Source: Bryobacterales bacterium F-183
GTDB lineage: Bacteria > Acidobacteriota > Terriglobia > Bryobacterales > Bryobacteraceae
Reading direction: 5' to 3'
Assembly: GCA_016865505.2 (NCBI GenBank)
Contig: AP025252.1
Coordinates: 2,976,001-3,040,000 of the forward strand
DNA: 64,000 nt
The notes beneath the pieces are model-generated. The model made no database searches and had not been told where the DNA came from. It saw nothing but the letters and a program-made list of their open reading frames with translations. Below are positions 47,793 through 58,125 of the stretch, in pieces (position 1 is the first letter of the stretch; each line of letters opens with the position of its first letter). The position numbers were made by a program, and so were the translations under genes.

Positions 47793-50093
47793 ATGCGCAG
47801 CCTCCGCTGGCTGATTCTGCTGGCAATTGGACTTCTTGCTGGTTTCGTCGGCTACACATATCATCTTCGGACCAACGATCAGGCACACGCCAAAGTCGCG
47901 CCCGCCGCTGTTGTACCAGACAACGTCAACATTCAATCGGAAGAGTGGGCCTTTACGCAGACCCAGGACGGCGTCGAAAAAGCGCGCATCCGCGCCAAGC
48001 ACATGCGCCAGTTGAAGGACCAGTCTAAGGTAGAACTGCAAGGCGTCACCTTGGAGATCCCGCAAAAAGGCAGCACCAACAAGAAGTACGACCGCATTAA
48101 AACCGAGCGCGCCGAATTTGACCAGAAGAACGAAACGCTCTATGCCGACGGCGAGGTGGAGATCTTCATGGACGTACCCGAAGGCGAAGAGCCCAGCGGA
48201 CGTCTGCTGCGCATCCTCACCTCCGGCCTGACTTTTGAAAAGGCTGGTAAGGCCTTCACCAACCGCGAAGTGAGCTTTGAGTTCGACCGTGGCCGCGGCA
48301 AGAGCGTCGGCGCGCTGTACGACACCAGCCTGCGCGAACTCCACCTCAATCAGAACGTCGAACTCATCTGGACCGGCACCTCGCCAAAGACCATCCCGAT
48401 GAAGATCCAATGCGGCAATGCGGTGTACAAAGAGGCCGAATCCATCGTGTACCTGCTGCCGTGGGCCAAGTTCGATCGTGGCCCCCTGCATATGGAAGCG
48501 GGCGGTTCTGTGGTCAAGCTGGTGAAGGGCCGCATCGACATTGTGGAAACGCAAAAGGCCACCGGCGTACGCGAGGCAAACGGCCGCAAGATCGAGTACG
48601 GCGCGGAAGCGATGGTGATGTTTTTCGCGGAAACAGGCCAAGTTTCGAAGATCACCGGCGATACCAACGCGCGTCTGACGTCGACCACGGGCACTTCGCG
48701 CACCGATGTCAACGCCGACAAGTTGGTGATGGAGTTTGAAGCGGGCGAAGAGGAATCGGCTTTATCCAAAGCGTATGCAGGCGGCAAGGCAGTGCTGGTG
48801 TCAAAGCCTGTAGCACCGGCCGCAACCGACACGCGCATCGTCAAGAGCGACACGGTGGAACTCTTCATGCGCCCGGGTGGAGAAGAGATCGAGCGTGCGG
48901 AAACGGCCGCACCTTCGACGTTGGAACTCATCCCCAACCGTCCCCGCCAGACCCACCGCTGGCTGAACGGTGAGCGCTTCTTTGTCGCTTACGGCAAAGA
49001 CAATCAGATCGAAAAGTTCACCACCACCGGTGCCACCACCCGTAGCGAACCTCCGCCGCGCGCAGACCGCAAGCCGAACCCGCCGCAACTCACCTGGAGC
49101 AAGGAACTCGAAGCTCATTTCGACGGCAAAACCGGGCAGATGTCGCGCATGATGCAGAAGACGGACTTCCGTTACGAAGCCGGCGACCGTCATGCCAAGG
49201 CCAATCAAGCGGACCTCGACCAGACCTCCGAAGTCATTCTGCTCGCCGGTGCCGCTCGCGTGTGGGACTCCACCGGGTCAACCTCCGGCGACACGATCCA
49301 CATCAATCAGAAGAACAACGACTTCATCGCAGAAGGCAACGTGACCTCCACGCGCCTGCCGGAAAAGAAGCCCGTCGCAGCTACCGCGTCCAAGAATGCG
49401 CCCAGTTCTCCGATGATGAATCGCGAAGAGACCACGCAAGCGCTGGCCCGCAAGATGACCGCGCGCAACGGCAATCGCTACATCCTGTACGAGGGCAACG
49501 CCGTCGCCTGGCAGGGTTCCAATCGCATCGCGGCGGATCGTATCGAAATCGATCGCGACAACGAGATGCTCAAGGCCACCGGCAACGTAGTCAGCCAGTT
49601 TGCAGACCGTCCGCAGGACAACAAGAACGCCGCCAAGCAGCAGCAACCGGTCAAGAACGCCGCGCCCACCTTCACCGTCGTCAAAGCGCCGGAAATGATC
49701 TACACCGAAAGCGATCGTGTGGCGCTCTATCGCGGCGGCATCGCGAACCTCACCCGTACAGGCCTCGTCGTCAAAGGCAAGCAGATCCGCGCGTACCTCA
49801 ACGAGTCTTCCGAAGAATCCACCCTCAGTCGCGCGGTGGTCGACGGCGATGTCGAAATCGTTCAGACGGGCACAGGCGCCAACGCCAAGCGGACCCGCAC
49901 CGGTACGGCAGAGCACGCCGACTATTATCCGGCGGAAGAAAAGACGATTCTTAGCGGCGGACGTCCTCGCATGGTGGACTCCATGAAGGGCACTACGGAG
50001 GGCCGCGAACTCACCTACTTCGCCAACAGCGAAAAGCTCATCGTCGACGGTGCCGAACAAAAGCGCACCGAAAGCGTCATCAAACGCAGGTGA
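47793..50093 (+). CDS. LptC-LptA/OstA fusion-like LPS-transport protein
   Basis: Protein of 766 residues with one N-terminal membrane helix (LRWLILLAIGLLAGFVGYTY). An LptC-like periplasmic domain follows at about 35-200 (KARIRAKHMRQLKDQSKVEL, KTERAEFDQKNETLYADGEV). Several OstA/LptA beta-jellyroll repeats run to the end (ADLDQTSEVILLAGAARVW, GNRYILYEGNAVAWQGSNRI, RIEIDRDNEMLKATGNVVSQ, VALYRGGIANLTRTG). LptC and LptA normally form separate parts of the lipopolysaccharide bridge; here one anchored chain would provide both. A small lipoprotein gene follows after 45 bases. Confidence 0.88.
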   Translation: MRSLRWLILLAIGLLAGFVGYTYHLRTNDQAHAKVAPAAVVPDNVNIQSEEWAFTQTQDGVEKARIRAKHMRQLKDQSKVELQGVTLEIPQKGSTNKKYDRIKTERAEFDQKNETLYADGEVEIFMDVPEGEEPSGRLLRILTSGLTFEKAGKAFTNREVSFEFDRGRGKSVGALYDTSLRELHLNQNVELIWTGTSPKTIPMKIQCGNAVYKEAESIVYLLPWAKFDRGPLHMEAGGSVVKLVKGRIDIVETQKATGVREANGRKIEYGAEAMVMFFAETGQVSKITGDTNARLTSTTGTSRTDVNADKLVMEFEAGEEESALSKAYAGGKAVLVSKPVAPAATDTRIVKSDTVELFMRPGGEEIERAETAAPSTLELIPNRPRQTHRWLNGERFFVAYGKDNQIEKFTTTGATTRSEPPPRADRKPNPPQLTWSKELEAHFDGKTGQMSRMMQKTDFRYEAGDRHAKANQADLDQTSEVILLAGAARVWDSTGSTSGDTIHINQKNNDFIAEGNVTSTRLPEKKPVAATASKNAPSSPMMNREETTQALARKMTARNGNRYILYEGNAVAWQGSNRIAADRIEIDRDNEMLKATGNVVSQFADRPQDNKNAAKQQQPVKNAAPTFTVVKAPEMIYTESDRVALYRGGIANLTRTGLVVKGKQIRAYLNESSEESTLSRAVVDGDVEIVQTGTGANAKRTRTGTAEHADYYPAEEKTILSGGRPRMVDSMKGTTEGRELTYFANSEKLIVDGAEQKRTESVIKRR

Positions 50094-50138
50094 AATTTCG
50101 GTGAACTCCGCGAGGGTCGCTGTCGTATCATTGGCAGG

Positions 50139-50861
50139 ATGTCGAAAACCCTGCTGCTGCTTCCCGTTGCGTCATTTGCTTTTTTGGGTCTCACCGGCTG
50201 TGGACCTCTCGAAGAGGCCGGCCCGATGCAGCATGAGACCAAGGACATCGAACTCGACAAGAGTGAGATCCTCAAGCTCGACGTACGCCTTGGCGTGGGC
50301 GAGCTCAAGGTCTCGGGCGGTGCCAAGAAACTGGTGGAGGCGGCCTTCGATTACAACGTCCCGTCCTGGAAGCCCGATGTCAGTTATAGCTCCACCGGCT
50401 TCCGTGGCAACCTGCGCATCGAACAGCGTAGCGACCGCGGCACGTCCATGGGCGGCAATCAGAAATGCACCTGGGACATCCGCGTGAACGACGCCGTAGC
50501 CACGGATTTTGACTTCAAGTTCGGCGTTGGTGAAGCTACCTTGAACCTCGCCACAGCCAACATTCGCAGCCTCACGCTGAACATGGGCGTCGGTGAAGCC
50601 AAGATCGACCTGCGAGGCAAGCCCACCAAGGATTACAACGTCGAAGTACGCGGCGGCGTTGGCGAAGCCACGATTCAGCTACCCAAGGACGTCGCCATCG
50701 TTGCCGAGGCCAAAGGCGGCATCGGCGGCATCGAAACTCGCGGTCTGATGAAGGACGGCGATCGCTACGTCAACGATGCGTACCGCAAGCGTACCTCGCC
50801 GGTCACGATCCGTCTGGACGTCAAAGGTGGCGTCGGCTCCATCAACCTGATTGCTGAGTAA
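50139..50861 (+). CDS. Lipoprotein with GVGE-repeat beta ladder (toast-rack/LiaF-like)
   Basis: Lipoprotein of 240 residues: lipobox LTGC at about residue 18-21 after MSKTLLLLPVASFAFLG. The mature part repeats a G-V-G-E motif on beta strands: LDVRLGVGELKVSGG, FKFGVGEATLNLATA, LNMGVGEAKIDLRG, VRGGVGEATIQLP, then GGIGGIETRG and VKGGVGSINLIAE. This is the DUF2154/toast-rack pattern also found in LiaF-like envelope-stress proteins. It is conceptually similar to, but separate from, the HTVNG protein at 10 kb. Likely periplasmic and membrane-anchored; the role is unknown. Confidence 0.85.
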   Translation: MSKTLLLLPVASFAFLGLTGCGPLEEAGPMQHETKDIELDKSEILKLDVRLGVGELKVSGGAKKLVEAAFDYNVPSWKPDVSYSSTGFRGNLRIEQRSDRGTSMGGNQKCTWDIRVNDAVATDFDFKFGVGEATLNLATANIRSLTLNMGVGEAKIDLRGKPTKDYNVEVRGGVGEATIQLPKDVAIVAEAKGGIGGIETRGLMKDGDRYVNDAYRKRTSPVTIRLDVKGGVGSINLIAE

Positions 50862-50894
50862 GCCCCGTGTCGTGTCACTCTGTATATAGGCAGA

Positions 50895-51332
50895 ATGTCG
50901 CGATACTTTACGCACGAAGAAGCGCAGCGTCTGATTCCCGAAGTCACAAACTTGCTGGACAAGATCATCACCAACAAGGCCAGTTTTGACGAGGCGGAAG
51001 ACGCGCTGAAGAAGCTGAACAATCGCATCATGATGATGGGCGGTAGCCTCATCCATCCTGGCGACATCCTGCAGTGGCGCAGCCAAAAGGAAGGCTCCGC
51101 GCTTGCGATGAAGAAAGCCGTCGAAGACCTGCAATCCGTGGGCTGCCTGCTCAAGGACCTCGACATGGGCCTGGTCGACTTCCCAACTCTGTACCGCGGC
51201 GAAGAAGTGTACCTCTGCTGGAAGCGCGGCGAAACCGCCATCGAATACTGGCACGGCGTCACCGAAGGCTACCGCGGCCGCAAGCCAATCGACGCGGAGT
51301 TCCTGGCCAACCACCGCGGCGGCGTCCAATAG
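50895..51332 (+). CDS. DUF2203 family protein
   Basis: Cytoplasmic protein of 145 residues matching DUF2203: MSRYFTHEEAQRLIPEVTNL at the N-terminus, a helical middle, GVQLKDL-type region VGCLLKDLDMGLVDFPTLYR and the end VYLCWKRGETAIEYWHGVTE. Function unknown in all members. It sits 33 bases after the lipoprotein gene and 123 bases before rsgA. Confidence 0.9.
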   Translation: MSRYFTHEEAQRLIPEVTNLLDKIITNKASFDEAEDALKKLNNRIMMMGGSLIHPGDILQWRSQKEGSALAMKKAVEDLQSVGCLLKDLDMGLVDFPTLYRGEEVYLCWKRGETAIEYWHGVTEGYRGRKPIDAEFLANHRGGVQ

Positions 51333-51455
51333 CGTTATCCTGAAATTTGCCTCGCAACCTCACGTCTGAGCTTGTTTAAGTCACACAGGGCTTTTCATCG
51401 CTAGCCTTGTCGCGGCCTTACTCTGTCCAAAATCAGACGAAAAGGTTTTCTCCCA

Positions 51456-52421
51456 GTGCATCATGCTGTCGAAACCGCGCGCGTCGTGTCGGCTGCGCGC
51501 GAACGATTTCTTCTTTCCATTCCAACTGCCGGTGAGTTCTACGCTGCATTAAGCGGCCACCTCCGGCATACTGCAACCCTCTGGCCCGCCACCGGAGACT
51601 GGGTCACCGTGCGCGACCGCGCGACCATCGAGGACGTTCATCCGCGACGTACAGCCATCGTCCGCAAGCGCGCTGGCACCTCGTTTGGCGAACAAGTCCT
51701 GGCCGCCAACGTGGACACCGTCCTGATCGTCACAGGCCTCGATCATGACTACAACCCGCGGCGCTTGGAGCGTTACCTCGTGCTCGCCGCAGAATCCGGC
51801 GCGCAACCCGTGGTCGTGCTCAACAAGGTGGACCTGCATGCGTCGGTCGCCGCTTTTGTCGACGAGACCTCGCGACTCTGTCCCGATGTCGTACCTATCA
51901 GCGCGCGTACCGGCGAAGGCGTCGACGGTCTCGAATCGCGCCTTACGCCCGGCCAAACGTCAGCGCTGATCGGCTCATCCGGCGCCGGCAAGTCCACCCT
52001 GCTCAACCGCCTGCTGGGCCGATCTCACATGCGTACCGGTGAGGTTCGTGAGTCCGACCACCGCGGACGCCACACCACTACGCACCGTGAACTGTTGACC
52101 TTGCCCAACGGCGCCTTCGTCATCGACATGCCCGGCCTGCGCGAACTGCAACTCTGGGCGGACCCCGAAAGCGTCGGTGAAGCCTTTGCGGAAATCGAAG
52201 AGTTGGCCCAGCAGTGCCGCTACCGCGACTGCCAGCATCAAGGCGAACCGGGATGCGCGGTAGAAGGCCATGTGGACAGCGCGCGCCTCGCCAGTTACCG
52301 CAAGCTGCAGCGCGAGGTCGCCCACCTCGAACGCCAGCAGGACCTCAACGCGTCGTTGCTCGAAAAGCGCAAGTGGAAAGCCATCCACAAAGCGCATCGC
52401 AACATCGACAAACGCTCGTAA
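51456..52421 (+). CDS. rsgA: Ribosome-biogenesis GTPase RsgA
   Basis: Circularly permuted GTPase of 321 residues that assists late 30S subunit maturation. An N-terminal OB-fold is followed by the permuted order G4 (VVLNKVDLH), G1 (GSSGAGKSTLLNRLLG) and G3 (DMPGLRE). The C-terminal zinc knuckle is CRYRDCQHQGEPGC. Start is GTG. Length is typical. Convergent with the LytS-type kinase, stops separated by six bases. Confidence 0.95.
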   Translation: MHHAVETARVVSAARERFLLSIPTAGEFYAALSGHLRHTATLWPATGDWVTVRDRATIEDVHPRRTAIVRKRAGTSFGEQVLAANVDTVLIVTGLDHDYNPRRLERYLVLAAESGAQPVVVLNKVDLHASVAAFVDETSRLCPDVVPISARTGEGVDGLESRLTPGQTSALIGSSGAGKSTLLNRLLGRSHMRTGEVRESDHRGRHTTTHRELLTLPNGAFVIDMPGLRELQLWADPESVGEAFAEIEELAQQCRYRDCQHQGEPGCAVEGHVDSARLASYRKLQREVAHLERQQDLNASLLEKRKWKAIHKAHRNIDKRS

Positions 52422-52427
52422 ATCCGC

Positions 52428-53720
52428 CTACAGCGAAGGGACCTCGATACCCGTCCGGGTCCCTTCGCCGGGCTTCGAATCGATCCACATGCGGTACGTA
52501 TCGCCGTACAGCACCTTCAGTCGCTCGTTCACGTTGCTGACGCCAATGCCCAACTCAAAGATTGAGTTCAAGCGGTCTTCCGGGATGCCCACGCCGTCGT
52601 CCTCAATGATCAGGTGCAACTTGCGATCCTCCATCCGCGAAAGTACGCGAATGGAACCGCCCTCCACCTTGCTTCCAATGCCGTGTTTAATGCTGTTTTC
52701 AATAATCGGCTGCAGCAGCATGGACGGCACTGGGCGATCCAATGTCGCCGGGTCAATCTCTTTCACCACCCTCAGCTTGTCGCCAAAGCGCACCATCTCA
52801 ATCGCTAGATAATCGTCAATGAACGACAACTCATCGCGCAGCGGCGTCATGCTTTCTGTATTCTTCAGCAGCCGCCGCAAGATATGCGACAGCTTGTACA
52901 CCACACGCCGCGCCTCTTCGGGATTGGTCCGGATCAGGGACGCGACAGAGTTCAGCGTGTTGAACAGAAAGTGCGGATTGATCTGCCGCGTCAAGGCCTC
53001 CAGCCGCGCCTGATTCAGCGAAAACCCCTGTATTTCCAGCTTCCGCTCATTTCGGATGTTGTTCCAGATGCGCAACGGCAGAATCGTGGCAAACACCGTC
53101 GCCGCGTACAGCGCCACCACTTCCAGCGTGGTCGGCTCCTTCCACAGCGCCAACATTGAGTACGACATTTCGGGCGGAAAGAACCCTGCAACCCCCGTGC
53201 GCAACAACTCCGCTACCAGCACCGTCGCGACGCACAACAAGCTGAATCCGGCCTGCCTCCAATCCGGCCGCATTCGTACCAGCCGGTACAGTGTGTAGTC
53301 GAAAAACGGTGTGATGTTCCAGATCGCTTCTTCGCTCGGTGCCACGTCGCGCAGCAGCCCACCCAGTACGCCGACAGCACTCAGCAGCGGCATCGATAGC
53401 AGTTCGCCGTTGAGCATCGCGGGGATCGAAATGAGTACGCCGCTCAGCAACCCCGTGACGTACCCGCCCATCATGCCGAACAATAGGCTGCCTTCGAGGC
53501 TCAGGTCCACGGCCTGGTACGCATTCCGCGTCATCACACGCGCAGCAACCCCCGACGCGTAGATCAGCGCGCCGCCCAACGCCATCTTGATGCGCTGGTC
53601 CAGCGTACGGTCTTCGCCCATGAGCATGCGCTGAAAGCGGCCCGAGCGCAATAAAAAACTGGCCAGACCGGCCGAAACGGCCATCTTAACCAGTAGGACC
53701 ACCATGTGTTGTTCGACCAC
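52428..53720 (-). CDS. LytS-type sensor histidine kinase
   Basis: Membrane kinase of 430 residues. About six transmembrane helices of the 5TMR-LYT type occupy residues 5-215 (GGALIYASGVAARVM, GYVTGLLSGVLISIPAML). The His-kinase domain has QINPHFLFNTLNSVASLI, and the ATPase domain LLQPIIENSIKHGIG and DDGVGIPE. Start is GTG 53720, or an ATG five codons later (53705). No LytTR response regulator is adjacent, so it is an orphan in this window; ribA is divergent. LytS kinases elsewhere sense pyruvate or membrane and cell-wall state. Confidence 0.92.
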   Translation of the reverse strand: MVEQHMVVLLVKMAVSAGLASFLLRSGRFQRMLMGEDRTLDQRIKMALGGALIYASGVAARVMTRNAYQAVDLSLEGSLLFGMMGGYVTGLLSGVLISIPAMLNGELLSMPLLSAVGVLGGLLRDVAPSEEAIWNITPFFDYTLYRLVRMRPDWRQAGFSLLCVATVLVAELLRTGVAGFFPPEMSYSMLALWKEPTTLEVVALYAATVFATILPLRIWNNIRNERKLEIQGFSLNQARLEALTRQINPHFLFNTLNSVASLIRTNPEEARRVVYKLSHILRRLLKNTESMTPLRDELSFIDDYLAIEMVRFGDKLRVVKEIDPATLDRPVPSMLLQPIIENSIKHGIGSKVEGGSIRVLSRMEDRKLHLIIEDDGVGIPEDRLNSIFELGIGVSNVNERLKVLYGDTYRMWIDSKPGEGTRTGIEVPSL

Positions 53721-53793
53721 TGACTCTTTATGTTCTCACGCGGAAAACGCGCCGTGCCCTAGCGCTTCTATACTAAAAGTAGAACCCTCCTTC

Positions 53794-54402
53794 ATGGTGA
53801 GTCCCCCAGTGTTAAAGCAGCCTGCCCTGGAACATGCGGCGGAAGCCGATTTTCCAACCGAGTTTGGCCATTTCCGTATCCACGGCTTTGTCGCCGGTGG
53901 CGAAGAACTGGTTGCCGCGGTGATGGGCGACATCGTGCACGACAAGTCGCCGTTGCTGCTGCGCATCCATTCCCAATGCCTGACCGGAGACGTCTTCCAC
54001 AGCCTGCGTTGCGATTGCCGTGAGCAATTTGAACTCGCGATGCAGGCCATCGCCAAAGCCGGTCGCGGAATGTTGATCTACGAGCCCAAAGAAGGCCGCG
54101 GCATCGGCTTAATCAATAAGCTTCGCGCGTACGAACTGCAGGACCAGGGCCACGACACCGTGGAAGCCAACGAAGCGCTAGGCTTCGACGCCGACCTGCG
54201 CGACTACGAATGGGCCGCGCGGATCCTGCATTACTTCGGCATCGAAGCCGTACGCCTGATGTCCAACAATCCCAAAAAGATTGAGGCAGTCGAAAAAGAA
54301 GGCATCCGCGTAGCCGAACGCGTACCCATCGTCGCCGAAGTGCGCGATTCCCGAGAAGCCTATTTACGCACGAAAAAAGACAAGATGGGGCACTTGATCT
54401 AG
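53794..54402 (+). CDS. ribA: GTP cyclohydrolase II
   Basis: Enzyme of 202 residues opening the imidazole ring of GTP, the first committed step of riboflavin synthesis. The zinc site is visible as CLTGDVFHSLRCDC, followed by QAIAKAGRGMLIYEPKEGRG, GIGLINKLRAYELQDQG and the RLMSNNPKKIEAVE signature. It stands alone and is not fused to RibB. ATG 53794 is chosen; longer in-frame starts reach into the kinase promoter. Its stop overlaps the DUF3500 stop in a shared CTAG. Confidence 0.94.
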   Translation: MVSPPVLKQPALEHAAEADFPTEFGHFRIHGFVAGGEELVAAVMGDIVHDKSPLLLRIHSQCLTGDVFHSLRCDCREQFELAMQAIAKAGRGMLIYEPKEGRGIGLINKLRAYELQDQGHDTVEANEALGFDADLRDYEWAARILHYFGIEAVRLMSNNPKKIEAVEKEGIRVAERVPIVAEVRDSREAYLRTKKDKMGHLI

Positions 54403-55604
54403 TGCTTCTGCATCGCGTAATGCTGGCGTAGCAGATCCTTGCCGTAGTCGTTGCCATTCGGCGTACGAATTACGACATGGACGTGATCTGGTTGCGGCTC
54501 TCTGGGATTCTTCACAAGATTGCGCATGCCCGCAGGCAGTTGGTGATCGAACTCGATCAACACTACGGGGCTGTGAATCCGGTAGTAGTACACCGAATCC
54601 TTCTCGGTCTTCCCGATCCAGCCAAAGTACGTCTCGTCCAGATGCTGCGCCACTTCCTGCATCTTGACCTTCGCGTGCCCGTCGTCCATGTTGCCGATGT
54701 ACTGCGCAATCAGCGCGGTCAACTGCGCCTTCTGCTTGGCCGTCAATTCAGAACCGCGAACGCCCTTGTAATCCATCACGACGTTGTCGTGAAACGCTTC
54801 CGTCAGGTTGTCGTTCTTGGTCTTTTCGGCGGAAAACAAGGCCTTGGCGCGCTGCGCTTCCGTGAGGCTATTCATAAAGTCGAGCCCCATCGCCTGCTCC
54901 TGCTGCAGGATGCTCGTGCCTTTGTACTTGCCCGACGTCGCAATCACCGGCTCCGATCCAAAGAACGCCGGCGTCATCACCACCTGGTCGCCCAGCACGA
55001 AGTAGTTGACGATCAGATGATGCCCGTCGATCTGCCAACCCCAAGGCTCTGTCGCCGACGGCGTACCCATGATCGTGATGTTGTACAACCACTCGCCGTA
55101 ATCTTCAAAGTTGTTGTTGTTCAACTCGCCCAGCGTATGGTTGAGCTTCATGATGTCGCGCGACAACTGCAATCCACGCGCACTCAACGACGCGCGCAAC
55201 AAACCAAAAGCCGCATCGCGCTGCGTGGGCGACATCTCATGAAACGCCACGCCAGCGCGGATGTAAAAATGCTGGTTCATCCACTTGCGCCACTCGTTAT
55301 CGTCCACAGGAAACAGCGTACGTTTTCGTTGTCCGTCGTCGAGCAACGCCAGATACGCCTGCGCTGCATTGCGAACCGCAGCCGTCGAAACCCCAGTGGA
55401 CTTGACCTTGAAGAGCCCGGTCTGTATGCCTGCAGTGGTCTTGATCCCCTCATAGGGCTCGGCCAACCCGCGCTTTTCAAAGTCGGCCGACCGTTCGCGA
55501 AACTGCTGTAGCTTCTGCCCGGTGGGTTGCCCGGTCAACAGAAACGCAGACACTCCGAGAAGGCCAAATCCGGCCATCAGGACAACACGGCTCTGATGCA
55601 GCAT
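54399..55604 (-). CDS. DUF3500 family exported protein
   Basis: Protein of 401 residues with an N-terminal hydrophobic leader (VVLMAGFGLLGVSAFLLTG). DUF3500 features: GLFKVKSTGVSTAAVRNAAQ, RGLQLSRDIMKLNHTLGEL, EPWGWQIDGHHLIVNYFVLG and, near the end, SPVVLIEFDHQLPAGM with NPREPQPDHVHVVIRTPNGN, which is histidine-rich and may bind metal. The function of the family is unknown. Divergent from the ADOP permease gene (123-base gap). Confidence 0.9.
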   Translation of the reverse strand: MLHQSRVVLMAGFGLLGVSAFLLTGQPTGQKLQQFRERSADFEKRGLAEPYEGIKTTAGIQTGLFKVKSTGVSTAAVRNAAQAYLALLDDGQRKRTLFPVDDNEWRKWMNQHFYIRAGVAFHEMSPTQRDAAFGLLRASLSARGLQLSRDIMKLNHTLGELNNNNFEDYGEWLYNITIMGTPSATEPWGWQIDGHHLIVNYFVLGDQVVMTPAFFGSEPVIATSGKYKGTSILQQEQAMGLDFMNSLTEAQRAKALFSAEKTKNDNLTEAFHDNVVMDYKGVRGSELTAKQKAQLTALIAQYIGNMDDGHAKVKMQEVAQHLDETYFGWIGKTEKDSVYYYRIHSPVVLIEFDHQLPAGMRNLVKNPREPQPDHVHVVIRTPNGNDYGKDLLRQHYAMQKH

Positions 55605-55727
55605 ACGTGAACATCAAAATATCAGATCCGAACCCCGCTGTCCCACAAGCGAACAGCGCTCCCCATGCACGTATTCGCAGAATCAAGCATTTGAGACGGT
55701 GCACCAGTTGCTGCTGCAACGGCAACC

Positions 55728-58112
55728 ATGGAACTCAGGTTTGCGCTTCGGTCGCTGCTCAAGAACCCCGGCTTCACGATCCTCGCCGTCCTCGTGCTGG
55801 CACTCGGAATGGGCGCCAACACCGCCATCTTCAGCGTCGTCAACGCCGTCCTGCTTCGCCCCTTGCCGTACCCGGAACCGGACCGTATCGCCATGGTTTA
55901 CACCAAGTGGGCAAAGTCAGGACGCCACGGCCAGACCTCCGCTCCGGACTTTCACGATTGGCGCCAGCGCGCCACCTCGTTCGACGCGCTCTCGTACTTC
56001 CAGGTGCAGGAAACGAACGTGCTGCACAAAGGCGTAGCCGATTATGCCAACGTTGCCATGGTTGCCCCCGGCTTCTTCGACATTTTTCGGATCCGTCCCA
56101 CCGCGGGCCGCCTGTTTTCCCCTAGTGAGGAAAAACGCGGTGCGCAGGCCGTTGCGCTCGTCAGTGAGGCGTACGCCGCTCGACATCTGGGGTCCGGCCC
56201 TTCCGCCCTTGGCCAATCCATTCAGATCGATGGCAAGCCGTATCAGGTGGTCGGTGTTCTTCCTTTCTCATTTCCGAAAAAGGCCGAGATTTGGTACTCC
56301 TCCGGCCAGCACGATGAGATCCTGAATCGCACGGCGCACAACTACTGGCCCGTCGCGCGGCTCAAAGCCGCCGTACCTGTCGAGCAGGCCAATGCCGAGA
56401 TCCGCGACATTGCTGCCGCGCTCGAACAGCAGTTCCCCAAGGAAAACCGCCAGAAAAGCGCCGCGGCTGTCCTGCTGCAGGATGACCTGGTGGGCGACAT
56501 GCGCCGCACTCTCGGTCTTCTCTTCGCCGCCGTTGCCCTTGTCGTACTCATCGCGTGCGCCAATGTCGCCAACCTCCTGCTTGCCAAAGCCACCGCGCGA
56601 ACCCGTGAGATTGCCGTACGCTCAGCCCTCGGCGCCGGACGTTGGGACGTCGTGCGTCTGATGCTCACCGAATGTCTTTTACTTGCGCTGGCGGCATCCG
56701 CCGTTGGCTTTGCTGCCGCATTCTGGGGCGTGGACCTCCTTGTCGCCGCCGCACCCAAAGACCTGCCGCGCCTTGACGAGATCGCCGTGGACTGGCGCGT
56801 CTTCACCTTCTCGCTCGGCACCTCGCTGGCATCCACGCTATTGTTCGGCCTCGCGCCGGCCCTCTCGGCCTCCAAGTTGGACCTCAACGAAGCGCTAAAG
56901 CAGACCTCCCGTACCACCTCAGGCGGTGCGTCCCGCCTTCGCTCGATGCTCGTGGTTGCTGAGATTGCGATGTCCGTCGTACTCGCCATCGGCGCAGGCT
57001 TGCTCGTCAAAAGCATGATCCGCCTCGGCGCGGTCGAAATGGGTTTTAAGACGGAAAAGCTGCTGCTGGGCGAGGCTGCGGTCACCGCCGCGAATCGCGA
57101 CATCGCCGCGCGCGAGATCCGCTACTACAAGGACGGCATCGAAAAGATCACCGCGATTCCCGGCGTCATTGCGGCCGGCGCTGTTACGGCCGCTCCTGGC
57201 ACGCCATCGCGCTCCAACGGTGCCGTACAGGTAGAGGGTGTGCCGTTTGACGGAGACTGGAGCAAACTTCCCAACGCCATCTTTACCGTCGCCACTCCCG
57301 GCTATCTCGATTCCATCGGCATCCCGCTTCTGCGCGGCCGCGACTTCAACGATCGCGACACCGCGCAGGCTCCTTACACCGTCATCATCAACGACGCATT
57401 CGCCAAACTCGCCTTCCCCGGCCAGGACCCCATCGGCCGCCGCATTCGATGCGGATACGATTCGCCCGAGTGGATGACCATCGTCGGCGTTTCGGCCAAC
57501 ATTCGTCAACAAGGCCCGGCGGAAAAGAACCAACCCGAACTATTGATGCCCTACCAACAGCATCCGTACCCCGCCACCTACATGACCTTCACCGTCCGTA
57601 CCGCGTCCGATCCGCAAGCGCTGCAGGAAACCATCCGCACAACCCTGCGGAAGCTGAACGCGCAGGTCCCGGTACGCTTTGCAACGATGGAACTCACCCT
57701 GCAGGACGCGACGGCGAACCCGCGCTTCCGCACGTTCCTACTCACGATCCTCGCGACCCTGGCCGTAGTTCTGGCGCTGATCGGAGTCTATGGCGTGATG
57801 GCGTACTCGGTCTCGCAACGCCTCGGTGAGATTGGTCTGCGTATGGCGCTCGGTGCCAACAGCAACGCTGTATTGCGGCTGGTTCTGCGTGAGGGGCTTA
57901 GTCTGGCGGCGGTGGGTCTGGCCATCGGATTGGCGGCCGCATTGGGAGTGGGACGGCTGATCGAAACGCTGCTGTTCGACGTCAAACCGTTGGACGCGTC
58001 CGTCTTCGCAACCGTCGGCGCCGGCGTGATCTTTGCGGTACTGCTCGCTGCCTGGATGCCCGCCTGGCGAGCTTCAAAGCTCGACCCGGCAAGCATCCTT
58101 CGGCAGGAATAA
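55728..58112 (+). CDS. ADOP-type orphan ABC permease (MacB/FtsX fold)
   Basis: Permease of 794 residues with duplicated FtsX domains, the acidobacterial duplicated orphan permease pattern. N-terminus [20 protein letters not shown] with first membrane helix, a large periplasmic MacB-type region ([33 protein letters not shown]), FtsX1 at about 265-395, a second periplasmic domain and FtsX2 near 665-790 ending [18 protein letters not shown]. The typical PadR regulator upstream of ADOP genes is absent. No ATPase is adjacent, so its energising partner is not local; the MacB-type ATPase at 33.8 kb is one candidate. Confidence 0.94.
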   Translation: MELRFALRSLLKNPGFTILAVLVLALGMGANTAIFSVVNAVLLRPLPYPEPDRIAMVYTKWAKSGRHGQTSAPDFHDWRQRATSFDALSYFQVQETNVLHKGVADYANVAMVAPGFFDIFRIRPTAGRLFSPSEEKRGAQAVALVSEAYAARHLGSGPSALGQSIQIDGKPYQVVGVLPFSFPKKAEIWYSSGQHDEILNRTAHNYWPVARLKAAVPVEQANAEIRDIAAALEQQFPKENRQKSAAAVLLQDDLVGDMRRTLGLLFAAVALVVLIACANVANLLLAKATARTREIAVRSALGAGRWDVVRLMLTECLLLALAASAVGFAAAFWGVDLLVAAAPKDLPRLDEIAVDWRVFTFSLGTSLASTLLFGLAPALSASKLDLNEALKQTSRTTSGGASRLRSMLVVAEIAMSVVLAIGAGLLVKSMIRLGAVEMGFKTEKLLLGEAAVTAANRDIAAREIRYYKDGIEKITAIPGVIAAGAVTAAPGTPSRSNGAVQVEGVPFDGDWSKLPNAIFTVATPGYLDSIGIPLLRGRDFNDRDTAQAPYTVIINDAFAKLAFPGQDPIGRRIRCGYDSPEWMTIVGVSANIRQQGPAEKNQPELLMPYQQHPYPATYMTFTVRTASDPQALQETIRTTLRKLNAQVPVRFATMELTLQDATANPRFRTFLLTILATLAVVLALIGVYGVMAYSVSQRLGEIGLRMALGANSNAVLRLVLREGLSLAAVGLAIGLAAALGVGRLIETLLFDVKPLDASVFATVGAGVIFAVLLAAWMPAWRASKLDPASILRQE

Positions 58113-58125
58113 CAGCAGCGGAAAA

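Noticed and set aside
53721-53793. FMN riboswitch upstream of ribA
   Set aside because: The gap between the divergent starts is about 73 bases, too short for an FMN aptamer, and no conserved elements are visible.
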